Shown: positions 16,532 through 25,526, numbered from the stretch's first letter. The stretch is 64,000 nt of DNA from Nocardia farcinica (GCF_001182745.1 NZ_LN868938.1:992001-1056000), one strand, 5' to 3'. Numbers and translations: made by a program. The notes: generated by a model not told the origin, from the letters alone.

Positions 16532-17284
16532 TTACTGGACGCCGTGGCGGGTGCCCGCGTCCACGTTGAGCACGCTGCCGTGCAGGGCGTCGGCCTGGGG
16601 TGCGAGCAGAAGTTCGACCGCCCAACCGATTTCGTCGAGCGTCGGCAGGCGGCCCAGGCTCGTCTTCGCGTGCAGGCGCGCCCAGATCTCCGCCGGATCC
16701 CGCCCGGTCTCGGCGGCCTCGCCGGCGACGAACCGGTGCAGCCGCGGGGTGTCGACCGGGCCGGGGGCGATGGTGTGGACGGTGACCCCCTTGGGGCCGT
16801 ACAACGCGCTGAGCTGGCGCATGAGATTGAAGACGCCGGCGTTGACCGTGCCCGGCCCGGCGTCCAGCGGTCCGGGTTCCAGGCCGAGCGAGCCGGCGAT
16901 GGCCACCAGCCGCGATCCGCGCACCAATCGCTCGCGCACGGCGTGCAGCAGCCGGACCATTCCCGCGATCTTGATGTTGGCGCCCACCGCCAGGTCGCCG
17001 GGGCTGATGGTGTCGGCCGATCCGCGCACCGGCAGCCCGGCGGCGAACAGCGCCATTCGGACCGGGGCGTCGACGGCGGCACCGATCGCCTCGACGGCGC
17101 TGTCGTCGGCGATGTCGGCCACGCACGGCTCGATCAGGTCGTGGCGCTCGGCCAGCGCCGCCAGCGATTCGGTCCCGCGGGCGACGGCGATCACCCGCAG
17201 GCCGCGGCGGGCCAGCCGGAGCGTGATCTCGGTGCCCATCGCGCCCGTCGCGCCGACCACGACGCACAGATTCGGACTGGTCAC
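16532..17284 (-). CDS. SDR-family protein lacking the catalytic Tyr/Lys
   Basis: 250 residues with a short-chain dehydrogenase fold: cofactor loop GATGAMGTEITLRLARRG, NNAG-equivalent LFAAGLP, IAPGPVDTP and a C-terminal LNVDAGT. Where classical SDRs carry Tyr-x-x-x-Lys the sequence reads TVNAG, so both catalytic residues are missing, although the Ser upstream (IAGSLG) remains. Redox activity by the normal mechanism is doubtful. It sits between the semialdehyde dehydrogenase and the tautomerase in one operon (85 and 29 bases away). Its role in ring-cleavage product handling is unknown. Confidence 0.82.
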   Translation of the reverse strand: MTSPNLCVVVGATGAMGTEITLRLARRGLRVIAVARGTESLAALAERHDLIEPCVADIADDSAVEAIGAAVDAPVRMALFAAGLPVRGSADTISPGDLAVGANIKIAGMVRLLHAVRERLVRGSRLVAIAGSLGLEPGPLDAGPGTVNAGVFNLMRQLSALYGPKGVTVHTIAPGPVDTPRLHRFVAGEAAETGRDPAEIWARLHAKTSLGRLPTLDEIGWAVELLLAPQADALHGSVLNVDAGTRHGVQ

Positions 17285-17369
17285 GGCAGTGTTCTCCTCG
17301 GGATTGCCGAACGGCCGACGCGGGCTCGCCGCGTCGGCCGGGTCGGGGAAAGGGGTCGGATGGGTCGGG

Positions 17370-18839
17370 TCAACGCAGTCGCAGGGTGACCGCGCGGGGT
17401 TCGGTGAAGAACTCGCGGGAGTACTGTCCGCCTTCGCGGCCGACGCCGCTGGCGCCCTCGCCGCCGAAGGGCAGCCGCAGGTCGCGTTCGAAGAAGCAGT
17501 TGATCCAGACCGTGCCCGCCCGCCAGCGCGCGGCCATCCGGTGGGCGCGGTCGAGGTTCTGCGTGAACAGCATTCCGGCCAGGCCGTAGGGCGAGTCGTT
17601 GGCGATGCGCAGCGCTTCGTCTTCGGTGTCGAAGCCGAGCACGGTCTCGACCGGGCCGAAGATCTCCTCCCGGGCGGTGCGGGAGTCGTTGGTGAGGCCG
17701 GTGATGATGGTCGGCGGATAGTAGTGGCCCGCCGCGTGGTCGGGACCGGTCAGCCGCGCGCCGCCGGTGACGACCTTGCCACCCTCGTCCTGGGCGAGTT
17801 CGACGTAGCCGTGCACCTTGTCGAGATGGCGGGCTTCGATGAGCGGACCCAGGAAGGTCGCGGGGTCCTTGGGATCGCCCACCGTGAGCTTGTTCGCCTC
17901 CTCGGTGAACCGGGCCAGGAACTCGTCCATGATGCTGTGCTGCACCAGCAGCCGCGATCCGGCCAGGCACACCTGTCCGTTGCCGCCGAAGATGGCGCGG
18001 ATCGCCATCGGCACGGCCACATCGAGATCGGCGTCGGCGAAGACGATGTTCGCGGACTTGCCGCCCAGTTCGGCCGAGACCGGGGTGTGGTTGGCCGCGG
18101 CCGCCTGGAGGATCTTCACCCCGGTCGCGCTGGACCCGGTGAAGGTGATGCGGTCTACGCGCGGGTCGGAGGTCAGCGGCCCGGCCACCGCCTCGCCGCC
18201 GAAACCGTGCACGACGTTGAGGACGCCCTCGGGCAGGCCCGCCTCCAGCGCGAGCTGGGCGAAGCGGTGCGCGGTGAGCGGGGTCTGCGGGGCGGGCTTG
18301 AGCACGGCGGTGTTGCCGAATGCCAAGGCGGGCGCGATCTTCCAGGTCGCCAGCATCAGCGGCGCGTTCCACGGGCTGATCGCCGAGACCACGCCCGCGG
18401 GCGGATAGAGCACGTAGGAGAACAGGTCGCCGGCGGGGTAGGCCTCGTTGGCCGCCATGGCGGCGTAATCGGCGAAGAACCGCAGATTGTGTGCCACGCG
18501 CGGGATTTCGGCATGGCGGGCCTGGGTGATGGTCTTGCCGCCGTCGCGGGTCTCGAGTTCGGCGAGTTCGTCGCGGTGGGCGTCGACCGCGTCGGCGACG
18601 GCGTGGAGGATCGCGGCCCGCTCCTTGGGGGCGAGCCGCGGCCAGGGTCCCTCGTCGAAGGCGGTACGGGCGGCGGTGATCGCGGCCCTCCCGTCCTCGG
18701 CGGTGCCGCGCGGCACCACGGCCAGCAGTGAATCGTCGTGCGGGTCGCGGGATTCGAAGGTGGCGCCGTCGGAGGCCGGGCGCCACTGTCCGCCGATGAG
18801 ATGGCTCACCTGGATCGGGTCGCCGGAGCTCTGGGTCAT
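17370..18839 (-). CDS. dmpC: 2-Hydroxymuconic semialdehyde dehydrogenase
   Basis: 489 residues, NAD-dependent aldehyde dehydrogenase superfamily. Visible catalytic features: oxyanion Asn in SPWNAPL, general base Glu in SAELGGKSANIVF, nucleophile Cys in GGNGQVCLAGSR, and the C-terminal LPFGGEGASGVGREGG. The sequence resembles XylG/DmpC and HpaE. Next to catechol 2,3-dioxygenase the expected reaction is oxidation of 2-hydroxymuconate semialdehyde to 2-hydroxymuconate (4-oxalocrotonate branch). It is 18 bases downstream of the aldolase stop; AAAGGAA precedes the ATG. Confidence 0.87.
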   Translation of the reverse strand: MTQSSGDPIQVSHLIGGQWRPASDGATFESRDPHDDSLLAVVPRGTAEDGRAAITAARTAFDEGPWPRLAPKERAAILHAVADAVDAHRDELAELETRDGGKTITQARHAEIPRVAHNLRFFADYAAMAANEAYPAGDLFSYVLYPPAGVVSAISPWNAPLMLATWKIAPALAFGNTAVLKPAPQTPLTAHRFAQLALEAGLPEGVLNVVHGFGGEAVAGPLTSDPRVDRITFTGSSATGVKILQAAAANHTPVSAELGGKSANIVFADADLDVAVPMAIRAIFGGNGQVCLAGSRLLVQHSIMDEFLARFTEEANKLTVGDPKDPATFLGPLIEARHLDKVHGYVELAQDEGGKVVTGGARLTGPDHAAGHYYPPTIITGLTNDSRTAREEIFGPVETVLGFDTEDEALRIANDSPYGLAGMLFTQNLDRAHRMAARWRAGTVWINCFFERDLRLPFGGEGASGVGREGGQYSREFFTEPRAVTLRLR

Positions 18840-18857
18840 GTCGGTTCCTTTCGCTGG

Positions 18858-19898
18858 TCAGATCCCGGCGCGGGCGGACAGGTCGTAGGTGCGCCCGGCC
18901 AGCTCGGAGGCGACGTCGACGATCATGTCCTCCTGCCCGCCGATCACGCCGCGACGGCCGAGCTCGAGCAGGATGTCGCGGGTGGGGACGCCGAACTTCG
19001 CGGCGGCCCGCTTGGTGGGATGGAAGAACGTCGAATACACCCCGGCGTAGCCGAGTACCAGCGCGGTCTCGTCGACGATCTGGGGTTCGGTCATCAGCGG
19101 TGCCACGACCTGCTCGGCGGTGTCGATGAGCGGGAACAGCTCGACACCGGTGTGCCAGCCCGCGCGTTCGAAGGCCGCGGCGAGCACTTCGGTCTGTGCG
19201 TTGCCCGCGCTGGCACCGAGCCCGCGCAGCGATCCGTCGATGAAGGTGGCGCCGTTCTCGGCGGCGGTCAGCGCGTTGGCGATGCCGACACCGAGATTGT
19301 TGTGCGCGTGGAAACCGATCTCGGCCGAGATGGCCCGGCGCAGCGCCGCGACGCGGTCGCCGGCGTGTCGCGGCACCATCGCACCGGCCGAGTCCACGAC
19401 GTAGACGACGTCGGCGCCGTAGGACTCGAGTTTCACCGCCTGCTCGGCCAGCGGTTCGGGGTCGAGCTTGTGGCTCATCATCAGGAAGGTCATCACGGTG
19501 AGGCCGTGGTCCTTGGCCCATTCCACCGGTTGCTGCGCGCAGTCGGCCTCGGTGCAGTGCACCGCGACCCGGACCGTGCGGATGCCCGCCTCGACGGCGG
19601 CCCGCAGTTCGGCGAGGGTGGCGATGCCGGGCACGTACAGCACCGCGATATCGGCGTGGTCGACGGCGTCGACGGCGGCCCGCACGTACTCCGGGTCGGT
19701 GGCGGCGGCGAAACCGTACTGGATCGAAGAGGCGCCGAGGCCGATGCCGTGTGCGACCTCGATGGTGCGGACGCCCGCGCGGTCCAGGCCCGCGGCGATC
19801 GCCGCGACGTCGTTCGGGGTGAATCGGTGCGAGACCGAGGACATGCCGTCGCGCAGGGTGGTGTCGACGAGGGTGACGGTACGGGTGGGTGTGCTCAT
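18858..19898 (-). CDS. dmpG: 4-Hydroxy-2-oxovalerate aldolase
   Basis: 346 residues, HMGL-like TIM-barrel domain followed by the DmpG communication domain. [15 protein letters not shown] near the N-terminus supplies the Mn-binding Asp and catalytic Arg; [10 protein letters not shown] supplies metal-binding His residues. It cleaves 4-hydroxy-2-oxovalerate to pyruvate and acetaldehyde, which is channelled to the acylating dehydrogenase. The start overlaps the dehydrogenase stop by four bases (ATGA), the usual coupling for this complex. Confidence 0.95.
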   Translation of the reverse strand: MSTPTRTVTLVDTTLRDGMSSVSHRFTPNDVAAIAAGLDRAGVRTIEVAHGIGLGASSIQYGFAAATDPEYVRAAVDAVDHADIAVLYVPGIATLAELRAAVEAGIRTVRVAVHCTEADCAQQPVEWAKDHGLTVMTFLMMSHKLDPEPLAEQAVKLESYGADVVYVVDSAGAMVPRHAGDRVAALRRAISAEIGFHAHNNLGVGIANALTAAENGATFIDGSLRGLGASAGNAQTEVLAAAFERAGWHTGVELFPLIDTAEQVVAPLMTEPQIVDETALVLGYAGVYSTFFHPTKRAAAKFGVPTRDILLELGRRGVIGGQEDMIVDVASELAGRTYDLSARAGI

Positions 19899-20773
19899 CG
19901 GGCGGGTTCCTCCACGAGAGTACGCTGTGCGAGCACGTCGGCGACCTGCACGGCGGCGGCGGTGATGATGTCCAGGTTGCCCGCGTAGGTGGGCAGGAAG
20001 TCGCCTGCGCCGACGACCTCGAGCATGACCGTGACCAGGTCGCCGTCGACGTCGATCAGGCGCAGCGTGTAGCCGGGCACGTAGCGCTGCACCTCGGCGA
20101 CCATGTCCAGCACCGCGTGTTCGATCGCGTCGGCATCGGGGTTGCGGACCTTGGCGTACACGGTGTCGCGCATGTTCATCGGTGGTTCGGCCGGGTTGAT
20201 CACCGAGATCGCCTTGGCGCGGTCGGCGCCGGCGACCTGCGCGAGCGCCCTGCCGGTCTTCTCGCTGAACTCGCTGAGGTTCTGGCGGGTACCGGGTCCG
20301 GCGCTGTGCGAGGCGATGGCGGCGACGATCTCGCCGTAGGAGGCGTCGGCGACCCGGTTGATCGCGGCCAGGATCGGGATGGTGGCCTGCCCGGCGCAGC
20401 TGACCATGTTGAGGTTCGGTGCGTCGAGGTGCTCGTGCAGGTTGACCGCGGGCACGACGTAGGGGCCGACCGACGCCGGAGTGAGATCGATGGCCGTGAT
20501 GCCCGCCGCGGCGTAGCGCGGCGCGGCGGCGGCGTGCACCTTCGCCGAGGTGGCTTCGAAGACCACGTCGGGCAGTTCGCGGCGGCTCAGCAGCCAGTCC
20601 ACGCCCTCGGCGGAGGCCTCGAGTCCTTCCTGGGCGGCGCGGGCGAGCCCTTCGCTGGCCGGGTCGATGCCGACCATGTACACGGGATCGACGTGTTCGG
20701 AGCGCAGCAGTTTGTACATCAGATCGGTGCCGATATTTCCGGAACCGACGATCGCAGCTTTCCATCGACTCAT
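19895..20773 (-). CDS. dmpF: Acetaldehyde dehydrogenase (acetylating)
   Basis: 292 residues, DmpF/MhpF family. It starts with [22 protein letters not shown] (NAD-binding loop). The acyl-accepting Cys lies in [13 protein letters not shown]. It converts acetaldehyde and CoA to acetyl-CoA in complex with the DmpG aldolase. ATG 20773 follows GGAAGG. It heads the minus-strand operon dmpF-dmpG-dmpC-SDR-tautomerase and diverges from catechol 2,3-dioxygenase across a 222-base region that holds an IclR-type palindrome. Confidence 0.95.
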   Translation of the reverse strand: MSRWKAAIVGSGNIGTDLMYKLLRSEHVDPVYMVGIDPASEGLARAAQEGLEASAEGVDWLLSRRELPDVVFEATSAKVHAAAAPRYAAAGITAIDLTPASVGPYVVPAVNLHEHLDAPNLNMVSCAGQATIPILAAINRVADASYGEIVAAIASHSAGPGTRQNLSEFSEKTGRALAQVAGADRAKAISVINPAEPPMNMRDTVYAKVRNPDADAIEHAVLDMVAEVQRYVPGYTLRLIDVDGDLVTVMLEVVGAGDFLPTYAGNLDIITAAAVQVADVLAQRTLVEEPAR

Positions 20774-20887
20774 CTGGTGGGACCTTCCCTGGGACACGGG
20801 GTGATGGCCGCCACGCTAGGGAGAACACGCCCGTGGATGCGCCGCGATCCGGGCAGGCCGGACAGCCGCGGTCGCGGACGCAGTCGT

Positions 20888-20904
20888 GTTCGGCTATCCC
20901 GAAC
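20888..20904. promoter_or_regulatory. Inverted repeat in the dmpF/catechol dioxygenase divergent region
   Basis: GTTCGG at 20888-20893 and CCGAAC at 20899-20904 form a perfect 6-bp inverted repeat around five bases. Size and TTCGG..CCGAA character suit an IclR-family operator. The region controls both the lower operon and the ring-cleavage gene. Confidence 0.4.
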
Positions 20905-20995
20905 GCCGCCGCCGGGCCGCGCCGCGACGCCGCAAGCTCGTGACATCCACCACAACCGGCGCCCCTCGCCGGGCAAGCGGAGACCAGGAGCAACC

Positions 20996-22090
20996 ATGAC
21001 CGACCCCAGTGCCCGTTTCGACATCGCGCACCTCGCCCGTGCCGAGCTCTACACCCCGACGCCGCAAGAGACGCTGGACTTCTTCACCAAGTTCCTCGGC
21101 ATGTACGTGACGGGCCGGGAGGGGCAGTCGGTGTACCTGCGCGGGTACGAGGACCCCTACCCGTGGAGCCTGAAGGTGACCGAGGCCGCCGAGGCCGGCA
21201 TGGGCCATGCCGCGCTGCGCGCCAGCTCACCGGAGGCGCTCGAGCGGCGCGTCGCCTCGCTGAAGCAGGGCAACGTCGAGGGCAGCTGGAGTGAGGACGA
21301 GCCCGGCTACGGCAAGACCTTCCGGTTCCAGTCCCCCGACGGCCACAACCTCCAATTGCTCTGGGAGGCCGAGAAATACGTCGCCCCCGCCGAGCTGCGC
21401 AGCAAGATCCTCTCGCGCCCGTCCAAGAAGCCGCTCACCGGAATTCCGGTCAAGCGCATCGACCACCTCAACCTGATGTCCTCCGATGTCAGCGCCGTCA
21501 AGAACGCCTTCGAACGCCACCTCGGCTTCCGCACCACCGAGCGCGTGGTGGACGGCGAGGTCGAGATCGGCGCGTGGATGAGCTCGAATCTGCTCGGCCA
21601 CGAGGTGGCCTGCATGCGCGACATGACCGGCGGCCGCGGCAAACTGCACCACCTGGCCTTCTACTACGGCACCGGCCAACACCTCGCCGACGCGGTGGAG
21701 ATGTTCCGCGACTACGACATCCGCATCGAGGCAGGCCCGGACAAGCACGGCATCACCCAGGGCCAGTTCCTCTACGTCTTCGAGCCCGGCGGCAACCGCA
21801 TCGAACTGTTCGGCGAGGCAGGCTACCTGCACCTGGACCCCGACGCCCAGACCAAGACCTGGCAGATGTCCGACATCGACACCGGCCTGGCCGTCGGCGG
21901 TGCGGCACTGCCGTGGGAGACCTACTTCACCTACGGCACGCCCAGCCCGCTGGCGCTGGACCAGCACATCGAGAAGTTCTCGCACTTCGGACCCGGTGCG
22001 TCCGTCGACGATCCGCAGGTGGCGGCCGCCGACCAGGCGATCCCGCACGACATCGACCACTCCCGCGCGGTGTCCGGCGCCCCGGCCTGA
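20996..22090 (+). CDS. Catechol 2,3-dioxygenase (type I extradiol)
   Basis: 364 residues from ATG 20996, AGGAG seven bases upstream. Two glyoxalase/VOC domains: the N-terminal one (about 10-150) is structural and the C-terminal one (150-300) holds Fe(II). Ligands visible: His157 (RIDHLNLM), His218 or His219 (LHHLAFYY) and Glu270 (NRIELFGEAGY). The extradiol signature runs from KHGITQG to NRIEL. It cleaves catechol next to the hydroxyls to 2-hydroxymuconate semialdehyde, the substrate of the dehydrogenase at 17370-18839. The 364-residue length is longer than XylE (307); the extra part is a C-terminal tail. Confidence 0.9.
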   Translation: MTDPSARFDIAHLARAELYTPTPQETLDFFTKFLGMYVTGREGQSVYLRGYEDPYPWSLKVTEAAEAGMGHAALRASSPEALERRVASLKQGNVEGSWSEDEPGYGKTFRFQSPDGHNLQLLWEAEKYVAPAELRSKILSRPSKKPLTGIPVKRIDHLNLMSSDVSAVKNAFERHLGFRTTERVVDGEVEIGAWMSSNLLGHEVACMRDMTGGRGKLHHLAFYYGTGQHLADAVEMFRDYDIRIEAGPDKHGITQGQFLYVFEPGGNRIELFGEAGYLHLDPDAQTKTWQMSDIDTGLAVGGAALPWETYFTYGTPSPLALDQHIEKFSHFGPGASVDDPQVAAADQAIPHDIDHSRAVSGAPA

Positions 22091-22111
22091 GCCTGCCGAC
22101 ACACCTCGAGG

Positions 22112-22139
22112 TCTCCGGTACCGGCCTCGGTACCGGAGA
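22112..22139. terminator. Terminator after catechol 2,3-dioxygenase, 12-bp stem
   Basis: TCTCCGGTACCG (22112-22123) and its complement (22128-22139) form a perfect stem with a four-base loop, followed by TTTCGTCGTTT on the plus strand. It lies 22 bases after the dioxygenase stop and before the end of the convergent marR-type gene. Confidence 0.8.
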
Positions 22140-22174
22140 TTTCGTCGTTTCCCGACTCGGGGGTTCTGAGCGGT

Positions 22175-22696
22175 TCAGGGAGTGGTTTCGTCGGCGAGGC
22201 GCTGGAGGTAGCCGGCGAAGCGGCGGCGGTCTTGTTCGTTCCATGTCGCGGTGAGCTGGTCGAAGCAGCGGCGTTGCCAGTCGTGGGATGCGCTCAGCAA
22301 TTCGGTGCCCGCGTCGGTGAGCTGCACGACGACACGGCGGCGGTCGCGTGCGGAGTCGCCGCGGGCGAGGTACCCGGCGGCGACGGCGTCGCGCACCATG
22401 CGGCTGGCGCCGGAGTGGTCGAGCCCGAGCTGCTCGGCCACATCGGTGACGGTCGCTTCCTCGCCCGTGCGTAGCGCGGCGGCGACGGCTTCCACGACCT
22501 GGATGTGCTGCACGCGCCGCAGCTCCGCGTCGGTGTCCGCGGCGAGGCGCGTGAGTGCCTGGTTGCTCCAGCGGCGCGACCAGAACCGGACCAGCCGAAA
22601 CAGGGCGGGGCCACCATCGGTCGCGGCGGCGTCGGCCGGGGCGGTGTCCGCTCGGGCGGTGGTGTTTCGAACGTCGCGTGTACCCACCCTCGACAT
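22175..22696 (-). CDS. MarR-family transcriptional regulator
   Basis: 173 residues from ATG 22696. The winged helix is visible: TVTDVAEQLGLDHSGASRMVRDAVAAGYL followed by the wing DSARDRRRVVVQLT. The frame is open up to 22735, but an upstream start would lie inside the perfect palindrome at 22698-22737, so 22696 is preferred. The palindrome abuts the start codon, implying autoregulation and control of the divergent glyoxalase-fold gene. The ligand is unknown; it may be separate from the aromatic pathway. Confidence 0.87.
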   Translation of the reverse strand: MSRVGTRDVRNTTARADTAPADAAATDGGPALFRLVRFWSRRWSNQALTRLAADTDAELRRVQHIQVVEAVAAALRTGEEATVTDVAEQLGLDHSGASRMVRDAVAAGYLARGDSARDRRRVVVQLTDAGTELLSASHDWQRRCFDQLTATWNEQDRRRFAGYLQRLADETTP

Positions 22697-22697
22697 C

Positions 22698-22737
22698 GTA
22701 TGCGATACGCACGTATCGTTGTGTGCGTATCGCATAC
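22698..22737. promoter_or_regulatory. Perfect 15-bp inverted repeat, probable MarR operator
   Basis: Arms 22698-22712 (GTATGCGATACGCAC) and 22723-22737 are perfect complements around ten bases. A second, overlapping palindrome CGATACG-CA-CGTATCG begins inside the left arm, so two dimers may bind. The site starts one base from the marR start codon and lies 36 bases from the divergent VOC gene. Confidence 0.75.
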
Positions 22738-22773
22738 AAATTGCCCTTCGGGCTCGTACCGCAGGAGGTGGCG

Positions 22774-23139
22774 ATGTCCATCGTTCTCGATCACACGATC
22801 ATCCCCGCGACCGACAAGGTGGCCGCGGCAACGTTTTTCGCCGAGTTGATGGGCTTGGCGGTATCCGCCCCGAGCGGGCCGTTCGTGCCCGTGCGCGTCA
22901 ACGACGAGCTGACGTTCGACTTCGACGACCGCGGCCGGGTCGAGCCCGGCCATTACGCGTTTCGCGTCGACGACGACACCTTCGATGCCGTGCTGGCGAG
23001 GCTGGCGACATGGCCCGCCGTGGAGTACGGCTCCGGCCCGGAACACGGGTGGGACCGCCGGATCAACCACCTGGCCGGCGGCCGCGGTGTCTACGTGCAC
23101 GCCCCCGACGGCCACAGCTACGAGCTGCTCACCGCCTGA
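22774..23139 (+). CDS. VOC (glyoxalase/bleomycin-resistance) family protein
   Basis: 121 residues, one VOC domain of two beta-alpha-beta-beta-beta units: HTIIPATDKVAAATFFAELMGL at the start and GVYVHAPDGHSYELLTA at the end. His and Glu at the usual metal positions (DHTI, YELL) are present. GCAGGAGG is eight bases before the ATG. Its divergent MarR partner and shared palindrome suggest inducible detoxification or an unknown lyase/dioxygenase role. It ends six bases before the convergent acyl-CoA dehydrogenase gene. Confidence 0.8.
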   Translation: MSIVLDHTIIPATDKVAAATFFAELMGLAVSAPSGPFVPVRVNDELTFDFDDRGRVEPGHYAFRVDDDTFDAVLARLATWPAVEYGSGPEHGWDRRINHLAGGRGVYVHAPDGHSYELLTA

Positions 23140-23145
23140 GCGGCG

Positions 23146-24411
23146 CTAGCCGGTGTGCTCGCGTCCGAAGATCTGCCGGGCCAGCACCCACTTCTGGATC
23201 TCGTTGGCGCCCTCGTAGATCTCGCCGATCTTGCTGTCCCGGTAGATGGCCTCCACCGGTCCTGGGGTGTCGTCGGCGCCGAGTGAGCGCACGAAGCCCA
23301 TGCCGCCGAAGGCCTGGACGGCGTCGCGGGCGATGTGCGCGGCCAGCTCGGTGCCGCGCAGTTTGGCCATCGCGGCCTCGGGTTCGGGGAAGCGCTCGCC
23401 CGCGTCCAGCCGGAGCGCCGCTTTCAGGTACAGGCTGCGAGCGGCCTCCAGGTCGGCGGCGTAGTCGGCCATGCGGAACTGCCAGTGCTGCGTGGACGCC
23501 AGCGACCCGCCGAAGGCGTGGCGCGACTTCAGGTGGGCGACCGTGCGATCGAAGGCGGCCTGCGCCATGCCGACACCCGCGGCGCCGATGCCGATGCGGC
23601 CGTAGGTGAGTGTCTGGAGGGCGATGCGCAGGCCGCCGCCGACTCGGCCGAGCACCGCGTCGGGTCCGAGGCGTACACCGTCGAGGAGCACGTCGGCGGT
23701 GATCTGCCCACGATTGCCGAGCTTGCGGTCGGGCGTACCGATGGTGACGCCCGGCGTGGAGGTCGGCACGATGAAGGTGGTGAGGGCCTCGCCGGTGCGG
23801 GCGAGTACCACCACCACGCCGGCGACCACGGAGTTGGTGATCCAGCGTTTGCGGCCGTGCAGGATCCAGCCGTCCCCGTGCGGTTCCGCGACGGTCCGGA
23901 CCGCGGCGGGGGAGAGGTCGCTGGACGCGCCGGGCTCGCTGGTGGCGAAGGAGCCGACGATCTCGCCGGTCACGATCGGCCGCAGCCAGCGCCGCCGCTG
24001 CTGGTCGGTGCCCTGGTCCAGCGCCGTCCCGGCCAGGATGCAGTGCACGTCGTAGATGGCGGCGACGCTGTTGGAGTGGTAGGCGAGTTCCTCCACCGCG
24101 ACGGCGGTCGCGGTCGCGCGATGTGCCAGGTTCTCGCCGCCCACGTCGGCGGGGAAGGGGATGCGGAACAGGCCCTCGGCGCCCATCGCTTCGAAGGCGT
24201 CGCGGGGGAAACCGTCGAGCCGTTCGTCACCGTCGGCGATGCGGGCGGCGACGGGGGCGACGGCGGCGTCGGCGAAGCCGCGCACCCGCGTCCGCACCGC
24301 GCGGACCTCCGGCGGCGACAGCAGGTCGTGGTAGAGGCGATCGGCCAGCCGTTCCGGGGCGGGCGCGGGGTCGGCCACCACGGTGAGGGCGCGAGTGTCG
24401 GGCGAGGTCAT
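23146..24411 (-). CDS. Acyl-CoA dehydrogenase family protein
   Basis: 421 residues from ATG 24411 (AGGAG eight bases upstream). FAD-dependent acyl-CoA dehydrogenase fold: EPGASSDLSP in the middle beta domain, FGGSLASTQHWQFRMADY in helices of the C-terminal domain, and the catalytic Glu region IYEGANEIQKWVLARQIFG. The chain has a long N-terminal extension relative to butyryl-CoA dehydrogenase. It lies downstream of the terminator that ends the 4-OT operon, so it is likely separately transcribed. No step of the catechol pathway needs it; it may act on acyl side chains of substrates or be unrelated. Confidence 0.87.
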   Translation of the reverse strand: MTSPDTRALTVVADPAPAPERLADRLYHDLLSPPEVRAVRTRVRGFADAAVAPVAARIADGDERLDGFPRDAFEAMGAEGLFRIPFPADVGGENLAHRATATAVAVEELAYHSNSVAAIYDVHCILAGTALDQGTDQQRRRWLRPIVTGEIVGSFATSEPGASSDLSPAAVRTVAEPHGDGWILHGRKRWITNSVVAGVVVVLARTGEALTTFIVPTSTPGVTIGTPDRKLGNRGQITADVLLDGVRLGPDAVLGRVGGGLRIALQTLTYGRIGIGAAGVGMAQAAFDRTVAHLKSRHAFGGSLASTQHWQFRMADYAADLEAARSLYLKAALRLDAGERFPEPEAAMAKLRGTELAAHIARDAVQAFGGMGFVRSLGADDTPGPVEAIYRDSKIGEIYEGANEIQKWVLARQIFGREHTG

Positions 24412-24496
24412 CGGATTCTCCTGGATCGGGGATCGGTCCCTCCGGGTGTATCCCGGTCGCGTCGGCGGGTGCGCCACCGATCACGATGCCCGACGC

Positions 24497-24523
24497 GAAT
24501 CCCGGCTCGCCGATCCGGGATTC
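24497..24523 (-). terminator. Hairpin after the 4-oxalocrotonate tautomerase operon
   Basis: GAATCCCGG (24497-24505) and CCGGGATTC (24515-24523) pair perfectly around nine bases, 16 bases beyond the tautomerase stop in the direction of transcription. It probably ends the iclR-dmpE-dmpH-dmpI transcript before the acyl-CoA dehydrogenase gene. Confidence 0.65.
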
Positions 24524-24538
24524 GGCATATGCGGACGG

Positions 24539-24736
24539 TCAGGTGCGCCCCTGCCGCTCGGCGAGGGTCACGTCACCGGCGGCGAAATGGGTGGGCGGGG
24601 TCTCGCGCAGGATCACCCGGATGGTCGGCAGCGGGGCGTCCAGGGCGCGCTGGGCGGCGGCGGTGAGTTCGTGGATCAGCTGCCGCAGTTGCCGGGGGTC
24701 GCGCCCGGCGGCGATGGTGACCTCGATGATCGGCAT
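24539..24736 (-). CDS. dmpI: 4-Oxalocrotonate tautomerase
   Basis: 65 residues beginning MPIIEVTIAAGRD, giving the catalytic Pro1; size and single beta-alpha-beta unit are those of hexameric 4-OT. The Arg residues expected near positions 11 and 39 are present (GRD, TIRVIL). It converts 2-hydroxymuconate to 4-oxalocrotonate for the decarboxylase encoded immediately upstream; one base separates that stop from this ATG. Confidence 0.85.
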   Translation of the reverse strand: MPIIEVTIAAGRDPRQLRQLIHELTAAAQRALDAPLPTIRVILRETPPTHFAAGDVTLAERQGRT

Positions 24737-24737
24737 C

Positions 24738-25526
24738 TCAGCCGCCCGCCACGGTGACCGAACCCAGATGGGTGAAGTGCGCGGCGATCCGGGCACCGGG
24801 TGCGACCGGCACCGCGTCGGTCATCCCGCCGGTGAGCACCACCCAGCCGGGCTCGATGGCCAGCCCGCGCTCGGCGAGGGTGTTGGCCGCGAACGCCAGC
24901 GCCTCGGCGGGGTGCCCGTGCACGGCGGCGCCGGTCGCGGAGTCGACGACCTCACCGTCGACTTCCAGCAGGCATGCTTCCAGCGCGAGATCGAGGTCCT
25001 CGGGTCGCCGCGCGATCGGGCCGGTGACGTAGCGGCCGGAGGAGTTGTTGTCGGCGACCGCGTCCATCATCGAGAACCGGTAGCCGGAGAACCGGCTGTC
25101 GATGATCTCGACCGCCCCGAGGACGTGGTCCACCGCGGCCAGCGCGGTCGCCGCCGACACTCCCGGACCGGCGAGCCTGCGGCCCATCACGAACGCGATC
25201 TCCGGTTCGGCACGCGCCTGGATCAGCCGCGCGCGCGGCACGGGCGCGCCGATCGGCAGGATCATCGCATCGGTCAGCCAGGCCGTCGACGGCGCGTCCA
25301 CCCCGACCTGCCGCTGCTTGGCCTTCGACGTGACACCGAGTTTCACCCCGGTCAGCCGCTCGCCGCGGGCCAGCCGCATCCGTAAGGCGATGTCCTGGGC
25401 GGTGTAGGCGGTCGCCAGGTCCAGCCCGTCCCAGTCCGCCGCGATCGAGGTCTGCGCGGTGGCGGCCTCCTCGGCCCGCAGCAGCACGTCGGCCACCCGG
25501 GCCGCACTCCACGCCTGATCGGTCAC
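24738..25526 (-). CDS. dmpH: 4-Oxalocrotonate decarboxylase
   Basis: 262 residues from GTG 25526, which overlaps the upstream hydratase stop by four bases (GTGA). FAH/MhpD-fold protein: GVKLGVTSKAKQRQVGVD, ARAEPEIAFVMGRRL (metal-binding Glu residues) and VEIIDSRFSGYRF. Decarboxylase rather than hydratase is chosen because TSKAKQ followed by a Leu-Thr-Asp stretch is DmpH-like, and because it neighbours 4-OT as in dmp operons. It forms 2-hydroxypenta-2,4-dienoate from 4-oxalocrotonate with Mg2+, normally in complex with the hydratase. Confidence 0.82.
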   Translation of the reverse strand: MTDQAWSAARVADVLLRAEEAATAQTSIAADWDGLDLATAYTAQDIALRMRLARGERLTGVKLGVTSKAKQRQVGVDAPSTAWLTDAMILPIGAPVPRARLIQARAEPEIAFVMGRRLAGPGVSAATALAAVDHVLGAVEIIDSRFSGYRFSMMDAVADNNSSGRYVTGPIARRPEDLDLALEACLLEVDGEVVDSATGAAVHGHPAEALAFAANTLAERGLAIEPGWVVLTGGMTDAVPVAPGARIAAHFTHLGSVTVAGG

